Below, one piece after another: positions 25,501-38,300 of a stretch of DNA of 64,000 nucleotides. This DNA is from Chondrosia reniformis (Eukaryota; Porifera; Demospongiae; Chondrillida; Chondrillidae). Position 1 is the stretch's first letter; each line of letters begins with the position of its first letter. The position numbers and the translations under genes are program-made. The stretch covers positions 6,945,673 to 7,009,672 of the forward strand of contig OX359197.1 in NCBI GenBank assembly GCA_947172415.1, given 5' to 3'. The notes beneath the pieces were generated by a model. It did not search any database, was not told the origin of the DNA, and saw nothing but the letters and a program-made list of their open reading frames with translations.

Positions 25501-26010
25501 TAATGCAATCAGTTCAAGTGCAGCACTAGTTTTACCTGCCAATGCTGCTACATGAAGAGGGGTCTCAAGCATACAGGATCTACAATCAATGTTGCCTACC
25601 TTGCTAGCTACCCACTTCACAACTTCAGCATGACCCCCTAAAGCAGCATAATGTAAAGCACTATTTCCTTTACTATCAACTTTATCCACTGACCATCCCT
25701 TGTCTACTAACAGCTGAACCACCTCTAAAGGACCTTTAAGCGCAGCAATGTGAAGTAAAGTTCTTCCATTGCCATCAATAACACCAGGACACAAGCCAGC
25801 ATCCAGAAGTCTTCTAAGTCCCTCTATATTTCCTTGTTCAATGAATCTGATGCCGAGTTCTAAAGAGAATATGTATAAATGAATACTATTTTGAATACAA
25901 TAAGGTAAAATCAAAATTACAGGGCTCAGCGGCACAAAACGGTATAAGCGACAATACATAACACGAGACAAAGTAAATTTAAACTAATTTAGATTACCTG
26001 ATCGATCCAT
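19539..26010 (-). CDS. Ankyrin-repeat Death-domain protein
   Basis: Five exons close in phase into about 2021 aa: 26010-25998 (ATG, four codons), 25859-20550, 20444-20151, 20042-19908 and 19852-19539 (stop TAA). The giant second exon encodes ankyrin repeats with typical TPLH helices. Thirteen nearly identical 99-aa units (three ankyrins each) sit between more divergent N- and C-terminal ankyrins. After a linker and two more ankyrin-like helices, exon 3 encodes an all-helical segment of about 97 aa resembling a death-fold (CARD-like) domain. Exon 5 encodes a Death domain (DWFGLGITLGVDM, CCMELFDQWLQ, TWRTLVNVL). Cytoplasmic scaffold or sensor signalling through death-fold contacts is inferred from domain knowledge. 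A tiny first coding exon followed by a huge repeat exon is unusual. The lack of a NACHT or kinase domain separates it from NLRs and RIPKs. Confidence 0.85.
21650..25560 (-). repeat. Thirteen 297-bp coding repeats (triple-ankyrin unit)
   Basis: Each unit carries CPLDKLSS, SVLHFA, NVEMINFLVEKKLD, GETPLH, KTSAALELIALGADKS and GTPLH. Variation is confined to few positions (IGQ/IGR/DGQ, CFGG/SEGG, RAA/TAA). Period is 297 bp with no frame breaks. Confidence 0.95.
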
Positions 26011-29000
26011 TTGATAATCAATTTACGACAATATATATAATTCTTCCTTTACAAAGAAAGAGGAAAAGCTAGATCATATAGACTACGTACATCCTCTCAA
26101 GTGCATCTTGATCACGCTTTTACATTCAATGGGCGTGGTTGATCGGAAAATGGTTGCAGGACACTCTCTGCTACTCCAATGGTCCCTGATTCCTCTACCG
26201 ATGACCTTGAAGCTCCCAAGAAGGACCGATTATAAATGTAAGTCAGAGGTACTACTAGACTAGTTACATTCCTTCAATACCAATTTTTATGTAAATTGCT
26301 GGCGCCGTACAGACCATGCAGTGCGAAGATTACTGCTTTTTGCTTCTTTGTACGATTCTCTTGCAGAAATAGATAGACATTACCTCCTAGTATATACCCC
26401 AGCCATGTTGTGTATTGGACCATAGTGGGAGAGTATTGATTAAATTATATACTTGCAGCACTTGCATGAAGAGTGTGCTACATAAGAACATGTCCAGTTA
26501 CTTGTGATTATAATTACACACACAAAGTTGTATTGACTATATTGTATGTGGCCTTTGTAGTGTTCAAATTAGCAAAAATAGCTGTTTGTATAATTATTTC
26601 CTCTCTGCATCTGTATCAAGAATAAAACTACCTTGTTATGGATGTGTAAAAGTTGAATATATTAATGTTGGACAAGAGTGTTTAGCAGTCATGTATACTG
26701 TGTTTCTGTATACTTTAAGAGTACCTTGTTCTATCTAATTGTGTTGTCACATTTAGAGAGAAATGTGATAGTTAAATACACTGATACTCCCTTTATGTGT
26801 ATTTTAGCTTTTAGCTTTTCCCATGACTGTAATATTTTGCTTCTCAATTCATTCATTCACTTTTCAAAATTTTAATTACAGATACAGTTCTAGAGCTATA
26901 TTCCTGAGAGCAAAGAGCAGCTGTTCTCATTGTTAAGAGTGAATAACCAAGTGTGTGGTGCAGTAGTTCATTGAGTACTTGAGTCATTGATGAAGGCTGG
27001 TTGGCATTCCTGGCCACCTTATTACTACAAAGATGGGCTTAGGTAAATGTTCTGTTACCTCTAGGGAAATCCTACTGCCTTATTTAGACATTGTGAACTT
27101 CCCCAGTTTAATTTCCATTAGTATTCAATTTTTGTTTCTTCTGATTTCATTATCTTATATCATTTTACTGTTTTAATTATTGAGAATACTGAGGGACAAT
27201 AGCAAGGAGCAGCTGTTCACATTGTAGCTGTAAATGGTGAATCACTAAGTGTGTGGTTCAGAGCCACTACAATATGAGGTCACTGATGGAGGGTGGTACT
27301 CCAAAATAGCCGCCTACTAGTGAAATCTGCTACATGCCTCAATCATTATACCACAACTTAAAGAAGAACGAGGAGAATGTCCTTTTGCACAATCTTGACA
27401 TTTTATACAATCCAAGCTTTTCTGACTGTATTTTTACATCCTGACCATCACATGGAGCAGTATACATGGTACAATGTGTAGAGGGGCTAATGAAGAATTA
27501 TAGCAACATGTATAGCATGGTACCCAAGGTGGCTGTTTGGATGTTTAAAAAATCATATTTCCTCTACACAAGTGATCTATTTTTGGACATTCAGTAGTTA
27601 ATCAATTAATTGTCTCTTGTTCAAAATGTCCACCATTGTTGTGGAATGCGATCTATTTCATTACATGGATGAATGTAACTTATAATCTCTATCATTTCCT
27701 CTGATATCTAGGGTGTCAGGTTGCCGCTGTTAAAGACACATAAAAGGTGAATATGAGACAAAAATGGCTGGCAGTATATGAATACATACGGGTATGTTAC
27801 CTAGATATGACTTGAGAGTGAATGTCATTAAAATATTGAACGGAAATTGTATACAGAGCCGCTGAATATCACTAAACCGTACAGATTTGGAACTGATGTA
27901 TGTCCAATATCTACAAATGTATGTGAATGTAATCTCAGGACTCTTGGTACTACAGCACAATGTCATGTATATTCTACAAATAATAGCAAATTCTGCAAAT
28001 TGAGACTTGTTGGTTAATATTGTAAGAAGTAGTGCTCCCTTCCTCCACAAATGTGTCTTCTCTTCAGCTCCTCACTGAGACTGTATTACAAGCAAATTAG
28101 CTTATGATTGTGAATGGTAATGTGCACCTCTGGTCAATCCAGTACATTTTTGATTTGATTATTGCTACATTAGTGTGGATTTCCCTAAACACATTAGGAA
28201 TCCCAGTTGTGTTGAAAAACCAATAGTTAGACAGACCAAAAGTCTGAGCTTCTTGCCCACACATTCCTCAACTTGCTAATTGACAGGTACTTATCCAAAC
28301 AATCACATTAAAGATCCCTATTGGAAAGTGTTAAAGAATTAAGTAACTTTTGAGGTACTTACAATTAGCACATGTAAAATTGTTTGCTGTATAGGAGCAC
28401 TTTGTTTGTATCCATGGAGATGCACACATATTGGAATGATGATACTGCCATGAGAGTTCACATGTAAGGCGGAAACACAGATAGTGTTGTGTGAAGTGTA
28501 TCATATCTCATCAAATGTAATGTGATCTTTGTAATGTAGTGTTTGTAGTTGTACCATATTATGTCGTATCCCTTATACACATGAATAGTGTACTGTTACA
28601 ATATCCTGAATTATGTATTAAAGCTATATGACTTAGGATATAGAGATAGTAGTTTGTTTCCACTGGAAATACAACCTTGACTAAATATATATATATGTAT
28701 ATACATCAAAGTTATTATCAATATGTACTGTATACCATTTTGTATATTCAGAGAAGCACACAAGAACAAGTGCAATGGCTAGTGAACTGTCTATTTGTTG
28801 TAGTCACTTTTCTACATTAGGTACTGTACATGTATATATACAACAGTTGACACTAGTAATTGAGGGTATATTCGAGTAACCTTACAGTATATACAAAGAA
28901 CACACACACATTGTTGGACTATCTTGTTAATAGATTTACCTTTCCAGTGTAAATATTCATAGCTCTGTATCCATATAGCTGTAGGATATCAAATTACCTA

Positions 29001-32000
29001 ATTATTGAACCCCATCTTATCTTCTTTCATCTTGGTAGCCTTCCTTACCTACAAATGTCTCCTAAATATCTGCTATATCAGCTGCTAACATTTCAATAAC
29101 AAGTTTTCACCTGTGTATACCTACTGAAGTTTGCATGACACATCTCATTATCCCCCCAGAGTGAATCCTTATTACTCAAGCAGTCTGGAGGGCTAACTGA
29201 TTGAGGTAAAGTAAGCTTCCTTCAGTTTGCTAAATAGTTTATAGCTAAATATGGTCCTACTGTAATCACTTTATTCAATTAAGAGGATTTCATATGAAAA
29301 TGCTTTTACCTTGGTATAATCACATGCTATAGTGTTGGATGATCACATAGCTGTAGACTATAGCCATCTATGTAGATGTAGACTGGTTACAGCTGGTAGA
29401 GCATTGGATGATCACATGGTAGAGCATTGGATGATCACATGGTAGAGTGTAAACATTCCACTCCTCCAATGGTAGACATGCAACTTTACTGTCTCCAGCA
29501 ATCGCATGTGGTCATGTGCAGATCAACCCTATACCACAGGACATCCCTTCCCAGCCATGTGCTTTAAAGTGGTTACACTTTATTGATATGTCCCCTGGTT
29601 GCAATGTTATTATATACTGGTACTTTTCATCAAATCAATTATTATGGCTTCCTATCAAGTGGAATTCAATTTCAATCTTAGAAAGAATTACTTTAACAAC
29701 CTCTCTTAACAAAACTAGCCAAATGTGGAGAAAGGTCAGAATATGATTATAAAAGGGTGTACCCAAAGGGTAGGAAACCACTTCAATGAGATTGATAGGA
29801 ATATTATTGTACATTGCTGTAGGCTTAAGGCAATTCACTATAATGCAAACTTAGTAGCCTGAATGGGAAGATATGCATTTATGTATACATACTGTGAATA
29901 AATTGTTTACATTGCTCTGGGGGACAAGCTAGTTTGGAATGTTTATTTGTTTAGCTGATGTAGTTATAAGAGGTGTTGCATGCATGTGGTAGGTGGTCTG
30001 AATGCATAGAAACCTGTAATCTGTTTTTGTATTTAAATCTTTTTGATGAGCAGCTGCCTTGTATCTATTGCATCATAATTATTACCTTGAGTCCTTATTA
30101 ACTGTATTAGGTAAGAGTATGGTAACGTTGCTGTGATGGGTTGGTTTGTTAAGGTTTCTGAGGTATATTGAGAATGTAAATTAATTAATGAGCAAACACA
30201 ATTAGTACTGAAGCATTCTTAAGTTATTAGTCTCTGGGAAGAGATTGCTAGGCCTTCTTTCAGTGTCTACACATAATAGCCCCTGCAACTGTTACTGATT
30301 TAGGTTTTTCTCAGTTTGAAATATTTTAGACAGAGAGTTCCAATGTCTAAACATTGAGTAATAGCTGTAACTTGTATACATTTGAGGTTTAAATACTCAC
30401 TTACAACTATTGTTGCTAGGCAACTGTCATAATGTTGTTGTGTTAATCATATCAATGTTACCCGCAAGCATTGAATGTTTCATAAGCAGTGTGGGTGTTT
30501 GGAGAATATAACTGTATATATTATATGTAAACTGGTAAACAGGTCTTACATCAAACAGGTGTCCTATTGTAAACAGATATTTTAGAACTTAGCACTTTTG
30601 AGGACATGAGGAATTCCCAGAAACAGCTATCTGATCAGTGGATACAAAAATAAAGCCTCTATCTTAATTATCCAGAGCTCTACATGAAATGTTGTTTTAG
30701 ATATTTATTGCACATGTTTGTGTACACATATGTACATAGATAATGTATTGCTCAGGTATATACAAGTAGCATTAGCTGTACCAACCAGATCTCTGCCATG
30801 GTCCTCCAATATAGCAAAAAAATATTCTTCAATTATCACTGCTAACCTGGTTGTGGTAAATGGATCATCATGGCAACATCCTTTGGTTGTTTATTGCATA
30901 TAGCACCAGTTGATTCAACAAGAGACTTAGAATCTCTATATATGTAAAAGTGGGTGTACATTTGTGGACATAATGATTCCATTAAATCATTCTGGTGCCA
31001 AGGCAACCTCTCAATCAATCATATGCTAACAACATCCTCAGGATATTTGCATAGCCTTAGTAAGTATTTTTTATTCTTATCTTATTAGTTCCAATAATTT
31101 ATAAGTGATCATATAGCGCTTCTTCATGCCATACTCAAGTTATAGTGTAAACTAGAGAATGTCTTTTTATATACAGTATAAAATTTAAATATACTTACTG
31201 ATGCAAGCGTTTCCTTTTCAAACTGATTGAGTATGTATAAATGCTTTATATTAATTGACTAAGGATATGGTAACAATAAGTTGTATTGCATATTCAGTGT
31301 ATATGGTAGATATATTATCTATTACAGCTTCCTTGGAATTCAAACCTTTTAGAAATACTCCCCCATGTCCATGCAGATTTGATGGGATATAATATTGTAG
31401 TGTCTAAATCCTCTTAGCACCTTTTAAGGATTACGTCATCTTATGAATAGACTACAAGAGTCAGTCAGTCTCTTTAGGCGGGGCAGTGGACACGCCAGCA
31501 AAGTTGGCGGCAATGACTAGTAAACATTCGTCAATTCCGAGTATAGATTCCAGCTAAAAAACAGCTAGCCGATTTTTCAGATGCAAACCATAGATTATCT
31601 ACACTACGTACGTAGTATAGATAATCTATGGGCAAACGATAAAAACACGAATGTTTAATTCTCTGCAATCATTAGGGTACTGCATTTGCTCTTGCATTAA
31701 GAGTGTATTGCGGTTGTAAATTATTGAAATAATAACTTAGCCAAAGACTCGTCTTACATACAAACACTCAGTAGCGCAAGTAATAGGTATGTCGAATCAA
31801 GTAAATCGGAAACAGATCGTTAGCCTCTTACGATAAATAGGACTAAGTTCGATGCAGACATCAAATAAACTAGTTAAAAATCGTGTTGTAGTAAAAATTT
31901 AGTCTCAGTAGGTAGTGTTAAAGTTTCGTTCGTTCATTCGTCTGATTTAAAGCCCGATTCTTGCTACGGATCATTTGTGTATGTTTTGGGATCACTTGCG

Positions 32001-32320
32001 TAATTTCCGCCAATGGTGCAATACCGCCATTTCTTGCATATCTCTTTCGCATTTGTTTACATACTTTGCCAGTCGAAGCTATAGTTTCTACTAATTGATT
32101 CCATAGGTTACTAAAAGAAGTAGCGCTAGTGTTGTAGTTAGGTTTCATAGAGAGTTAGCTAATTAGTGTTGTGTTGTGGAATATTTTTTGGAGTTGCCTG
32201 CGACTGGTACAACAGAAGGCAAGGCAAAATTCGCTTGACAGCTTTCTTTATGGTCTTCACAGACAGAACTAAAGCAATTAAGAGCTGTTTAAAGACGATT
32301 GCATCAGCTTTTGAATCGAA
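26011..32320. other. 6.3-kb region without a supported gene
   Basis: I find no splice-consistent coding exon on either strand; the longest open frames (about 60-105 codons) look random. Contents seen: the 5' flank of the ankyrin gene, two diverged copies of a repeat near 26905-27010 and 27190-27305 (both with agcagctgtt and aagtgtgtggt), a short tandem of gagcattggatgatcacatg at 29398-29447, and a degenerate reverse relative of the dispersed repeat near 30600-30690. It should also hold the promoter and 5' UTR of the downstream receptor. Confidence 0.5.
31588..31631. repeat. 44-nt near-perfect palindrome
   Basis: Two 22-nt arms (ccatagattatctacactac plus gt, and its complement) abut with no spacer and one mismatch. 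It could form a cruciform or be a collapsed transposon end. Confidence 0.85.
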
Positions 32321-35300
32321 ATGCAGGTTCTCCTTATCCTGGGTGTGTTATCACTGATGCAGCACCACCTTGTGGCAAGTGAAGGTGAGAGAGAATATAT
32401 ACAGTCGAGCAGACGTGTAGCGAACTCAGATTTAATTTCATTGGCAAAGTATTTACTTTTTTACTGTAAAATTTGAGAGTTATAAGTCTATATATTTAAG
32501 GAAATTACGGCTAGTGCGATTATTTTTCGAAACCATAACACTTTGGTCGTTCAGCTAATTATAAAGTGTTCTTCGTTAACTGTAATTGTGTCTGTAAGAA
32601 TTGTTCGTGATATCGAAGGGATTTGCGTTCAACATAGATTTCAAGTTAAAGGTCCTACGAGAAAACTTGATAGTCGAAAAGTCGCAGAGTGCGGTCGTAA
32701 ACAGAAGAATAGTTTTGCAGATGTTATATTAAAATTGTAAGTATTTCTTGCGGTCGGTCCTAACCTGCAAATTGCAGCTGTATTCCAGTGCATACATCAT
32801 GCACACATAGAAATCACTGAAATACTATAAGTGTATAGGAAATATATGAATGTCTTGAATCACACACATCTTTCTAGATCCCCGCAGGACATCCGCAGTC
32901 GCATTTTATTCAACTTCATCTGCTAAATAGTTTTACAGTCCGTGTTTATGTAGTTTAATATATAATCCGTTTATTTGTATTTTATGAAACATCATTAACT
33001 GAGATGTGGATTTAAGATTATTGTACAATCATTATACTGCCGATATTTGCCACATATAATAGATTATCTAGAATAGTAATAGACTTGTAAAGTCATTTTT
33101 ATCTGAGTAGTGAAGATTTTAATTTATTGACATGCATTTAATTAGAAGAGTGAAACGTCTATAATTATATTCATTTTTTGTATTCATAGTGACTTATATC
33201 TGCAGTACTAATTGAATATGTAGTATTTCCCTAAAAGTGCAATGCGGTTATGTTATTCTAAATGCAAGAATTTGTTTGAATTTAAAAGGCATGTTGCGGT
33301 ATAAGAAACATGTCTGCCCCAGCATTAGTATGTATCCACTATGTTTTACATACATTCACAGTGCTTACATGACTGTTACGTAAGAGGTCTTGCTGGAAAT
33401 CCATTGGTAAGCTAAGGAAGTGGGACCCAAAGATTTTTCTTGCTTCCTCATTTGTGTTTATGCTGTTATGTCTGCCATTTAAGGAATATTGAGACACAAA
33501 TGAGATCAGCAATTGAGTGCTGCTATATGATATCCAGCTGTGAACCAGATTTGTATAAGAATATGTATTTCTATGTTATCACAAACACAATTAACCTGGA
33601 AATCTACATGTAGTATTTTGACCCCAGCGCCTTATTGTCAGTTAACACTAGGTCACTTAGTGCGAAAACATTGGCCATTGTGAGTGATCTAATTTTAACA
33701 CTTGACTCATAAATCTGGTAATAATTTGTAGATTCTGTGAAGGAAACATTAACAATACGAGGAAGAGTGTTTTTACATTGACCCCAAAAACTGACGGTCA
33801 TAGAGAAATGCGATCATGAGTGACCATAAAGAACTATGCTTTTCTATATATTAGCTAGTCTTAATAACAGTTGCCCCTATGTAGGTCCTGTATGTATGTG
33901 CTTGGTGATGTGTGACTGTACATATCTACTATTTTATATTCCATGCTACCTCTATGGTTTGTTAAGTTTGTTTTTTCACCAGACTCTTCCTCTTTTAATA
34001 GATATTAAAAAATAAAAATAGGTAATGTAAAACAATACTTCCTTATAAAACAAATGTTTTTGGGCACAAAGTACACCTAATTGATCTGTAAATAGTTGAT
34101 TGGGACTTAGAGAAATGTATGTATATACACATCAAAGCATGGGATAGGTGTCTATGCATATTTACGACCACATCTGTCCTTATGGGAATTAGCAATACCA
34201 AAGTATGTATACAGAAAAAATGGAATTGTTGACCGCTGTCCAGATTTCTCCCACACATCAATTGTTATAAGTTGATGTCATCAGTAGCCTCTTGCAGTTA
34301 AGTGCACACACCCATAGACACACCTACCTAACCTATAGAGAGGGGTGCCCCTTGAGATGAGTGATGAGCAGTTAAGTGCACACACCCATAGACACACCTA
34401 CCTAACCTATAGAGAGGGGTGCCCCTTGAGAAGAGTGATGAGCAGTTAAGTGCACACACCCATAGACACACCTACCTAACATGTAGAGAGGGGTGCCCCT
34501 TGAGATGAGTTATGAGCAGTTAAGTGCACACACCCATAGACACACCTACCTAACATATATCATGTACACAGTGGAATTTTGTAATTTCAATATTATGATT
34601 TATTCAAATGCCACACAAATTTTACATACATTTTGTTTGAATAATATTATAAGTAGTTCATTCATTTTGCTTGTCCTGGACATAATTCAAGTTGATACCA
34701 TTCCTCTGTATATTATCGTGTGACCCTGGTCATACCAGCCTTCCCACACAAGAGTGCAAATAAGCTAAATAGATAAAGTTGAAGCATCTGTTTCAATGAG
34801 AACATAGATTACATGTACTCACTGTTAGATGAAAATATGCTTTTAATTTACATGTACACACACCAAAAAGTTGAGGTCAGTGCATACGTATATATGCAAA
34901 GGCTGATCAGGAGAACTACGTACATAAACTAATCAGTAAAATAGCCTAAAGACGAGAAATTTATTTTTTGCTCTACAATAACATTAGAATGCTTTAACCA
35001 ATGATGCTTGCTAACTCTAGTCATGTGGTTTATGTAGGTGCATTCAATGGGTCTCTGAGATTGGTCAGTAGGACGCATCAGAATGAAGGACTCCTTGAAG
35101 TATACTATCATGGAAGTTGGGGGAGAATTTGTAGCAATGGATGGATAAAGGGAGACCTCACTGAAGCTAATGTAGCCTGTAGACAGCTTGGCTACCCTGG
35201 AGCCCTATCCTTCAATGCCATTGCCTATGCAACAACCAGTTCAAATGTGGAGATTTTACTGGATGATGTAGATTGTCAAGGAAACGAGCCTTCCCTTGCC

Positions 35301-38300
35301 CTCTGCAGTCACAGTGAATGGGGAACTAGTAATTGCAGTAGTCAAGAAAATATTCAGGTTGTATGTGAAGGTAAGGATCGTTATGAAGTGTCACTCAATA
35401 TATCAACCTATATGTGTCCCCCAGCCAAGCTTAGACTGAGGTCACTTGGCTGGTTTAATGTAATAATTCCAGTGAATATTTGCTTATCATGTAGAGAGAG
35501 GAAAAATTATGTAATTACCCACTTCCTGGACTAGTAAGCTATTATGAACAAAGTTTATACATACGTAGGTAGTATGTTTCTACACAGTTTAATAAAAATG
35601 GATGATTACTGTCTACTTAATTATTTGTGGTAGGTAGTTCATTGTTATAATTCTATTACACTGACCAGCCTGGGTTAGAACCATTTTTGTGGTTAGCTTG
35701 GACACTCTGCATTGCGTAATATTAATGTATATAAGTGCAATAGTCGGATAATGATAATCATTGTCCTATATACCTAATGAATATAGTTTGCAACACTGCC
35801 CAGGGCCTCTTTCTTTGAAGACACAGCTTAAACTATAATTCTTACTGCTATTTTGACAGAATTTCCTCTTTCAGTTTCAGAAACTTAACTTCCATCTAAC
35901 AAGATATTATGAGGGCAGTTACCAATTATTGTTTAATTATCTAGTTGTATGTGGATTTTCAATAAGTACTCCATCCACAATCCTTCACTAGGATCAAAAT
36001 ATTGTGATATTAATATATATCATTTAATTCAGATGCACCTGATTATTCAACAAGATTGGCCATTACCGAAAGTGAAAATATGGGCCCTCTTGAAATATCC
36101 GTCAATGGAACATGGAGGCGAGTCATTTATCCTCAAATGAATGAACTGTACGCTGGCAGTCTCTTCTGTCGTAACCTTGGCTATCAAGGAGCAAGATCAG
36201 TGCAGTCTGTAGCCTTCACCGCTCTACCAAGAGTACTGCTAGATTGTGCAAGAACTGCTAAAACTATTACCGACTGCAGCTTGGAGGTTGTACAATCAGA
36301 TGAACCTATCTTGGTTGTTGAGTGTTTATGTAAGTTTAGTGTGGCTATACTAAAGTACAGCTAAAGTACAGACACTGAATTTGTTACCATGTCTGCCCTA
36401 GCTGTCTGGCAGACAGTCTGTAGTGTTTATGTTTACTTTTCACATTCCATTGAACATAACTAGCTTATTGGTAGGTGTTCCTGCACCCTTCTAATCCCGC
36501 CCACATTCTTCCCCTCCCACATGCAAAGTATTCTCTCTTGGGAGTGAAGTTATACTTGCTGTGTGCATGTTGTGTAGAATCCATAGGTGGTACATGCCAT
36601 TGAAGGGCTCTCTGACACCATTTGAACACTATTATTTGTGGTCTCCTAACACTTAAGTTAACCTTTGTGTGTATTCACAAATTGACCATTTATCAATTTA
36701 TGGTTACTATCTTCCTAAATTAGCTCTCATGGTCTCTGCTCAAAGGAATGAGAATGAAGGTCTCAGAACTAACTCATTTTCCTCTCTAAAATTGAAAGCT
36801 GTTTCTAAAGTAAAGGATACCTCAGATGTCTTGTTGTGTGGTCACTCCTGGACCTCCTCCAATGCTGATGTGGCCTGCAGACAGCTGGGATTTTCAGGCT
36901 TCCTGTCTGCTTCTTCACAGGAAAACAAGACTTTGGTGAACAGCACAAACTACACGTTTGAAGACTTAAATTGTTTAGGAAATGAGACTGGTTTGGAGGA
37001 ATGCGATGGAGGTTTCATTGCTAGCGTTCCTTGTCAGAAATATGAGGTTGCCCAAATCGCATGTAATAGTAAGTTCTATGGATTATCTTAGCAGTTTTGA
37101 TACATATGTATACTGTACGTACATTGTTACTAAATATACTGTAAAACATAGTCTGCTGTGGGTACACATTCATTCATACATAGTATGTATGAATGTGTGT
37201 GATTATGCCCTATCTCTCCATAAACATGCAAAAATGGATCCCTGGGACAAATATAAGAAAATTAGGAATTTTTTGACTTTATCGTTGCAACCATATTAGT
37301 TACGTACGTTTTATAGCATTGAAATTTCTAGATACCTTTGTTATTTAATTAAGAACATAAATGGCAGAATAGCTCTAGTAAATTCAGAAACACTTGATAC
37401 ATGCCTTAGATCTACCCCTGAATATGGTAATGTTGATAAAGATAAACGTACTAATGTATACAATTACTATATGTTGTGAATACACCTTGTAATTTATTAA
37501 CTACATTGTAAATTTAAAAGAAGAAGTAATTTTGTATAAAAATGGACAAGTTAATGTGACATACTTTATTACCCTCTTGTTCACAGAACCAACCCTCAAA
37601 ATTACATCACTAACAGCTACCAGCTCAACAACTGTGGCTCTCAGCTGGGAAATAACGGACTCTACCCAGTCTTACATCATCCAAGAAACCTTCCTAATGT
37701 ACTCACTAACCAGAACAGAATTCTCCTCATCATTTATCCTGAACAACAGTGCAGTTCTGATTGGCAGCTTACATGCATATACATTGTACAAGTTTAAACT
37801 AAAAGCTCTTACCATATTTGGGAGTATGACATTCAGTTCTATTAGCAGAATTAGAACACACTCAGACGGTAAGATTTTATAGTGCTAATGACAGTCATTC
37901 CATCTTAGTTCTTCAAGCTATTGCATTTACTAGCTCTGACTAGATTAAACTGCTTTCCATTCTAAATTATATGTGTATAATCTGTATGGAAGATTTAATT
38001 TGGAAGTGAAATGCATGGTTTGACATATAGATTTAGTGGAGACACCGTGCAGTTATAACGATTGTTAACTGCTGTAAAATGATTAGAGCTACATATACTT
38101 GAGCTGACTGTGCACTTTGGCCATAATCTATATAGGTTGTTGCTTGATTCTCAATTCTTTCCTATTTCTCATCTATAGTGCCAGCATCAACACCAGAAAT
38201 AGCAAATATAATGTCTCCTTCCTCTTCCAATATCTCTCTGGAAATTAAATATAATGGCGACGTTGATGAAATTAATGGTCCTTGGAAGTGCTATGTTGTG

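Noticed and set aside
27730..28050. 106-codon - strand frame
   Set aside because: Composition and context look random; no domain, no neighbouring exon.
31918..32148. 76-codon - strand frame just before the SRCR-FN3 gene
   Set aside because: No recognisable domain, no supporting splice or copy evidence; probably chance in the 5' flank.
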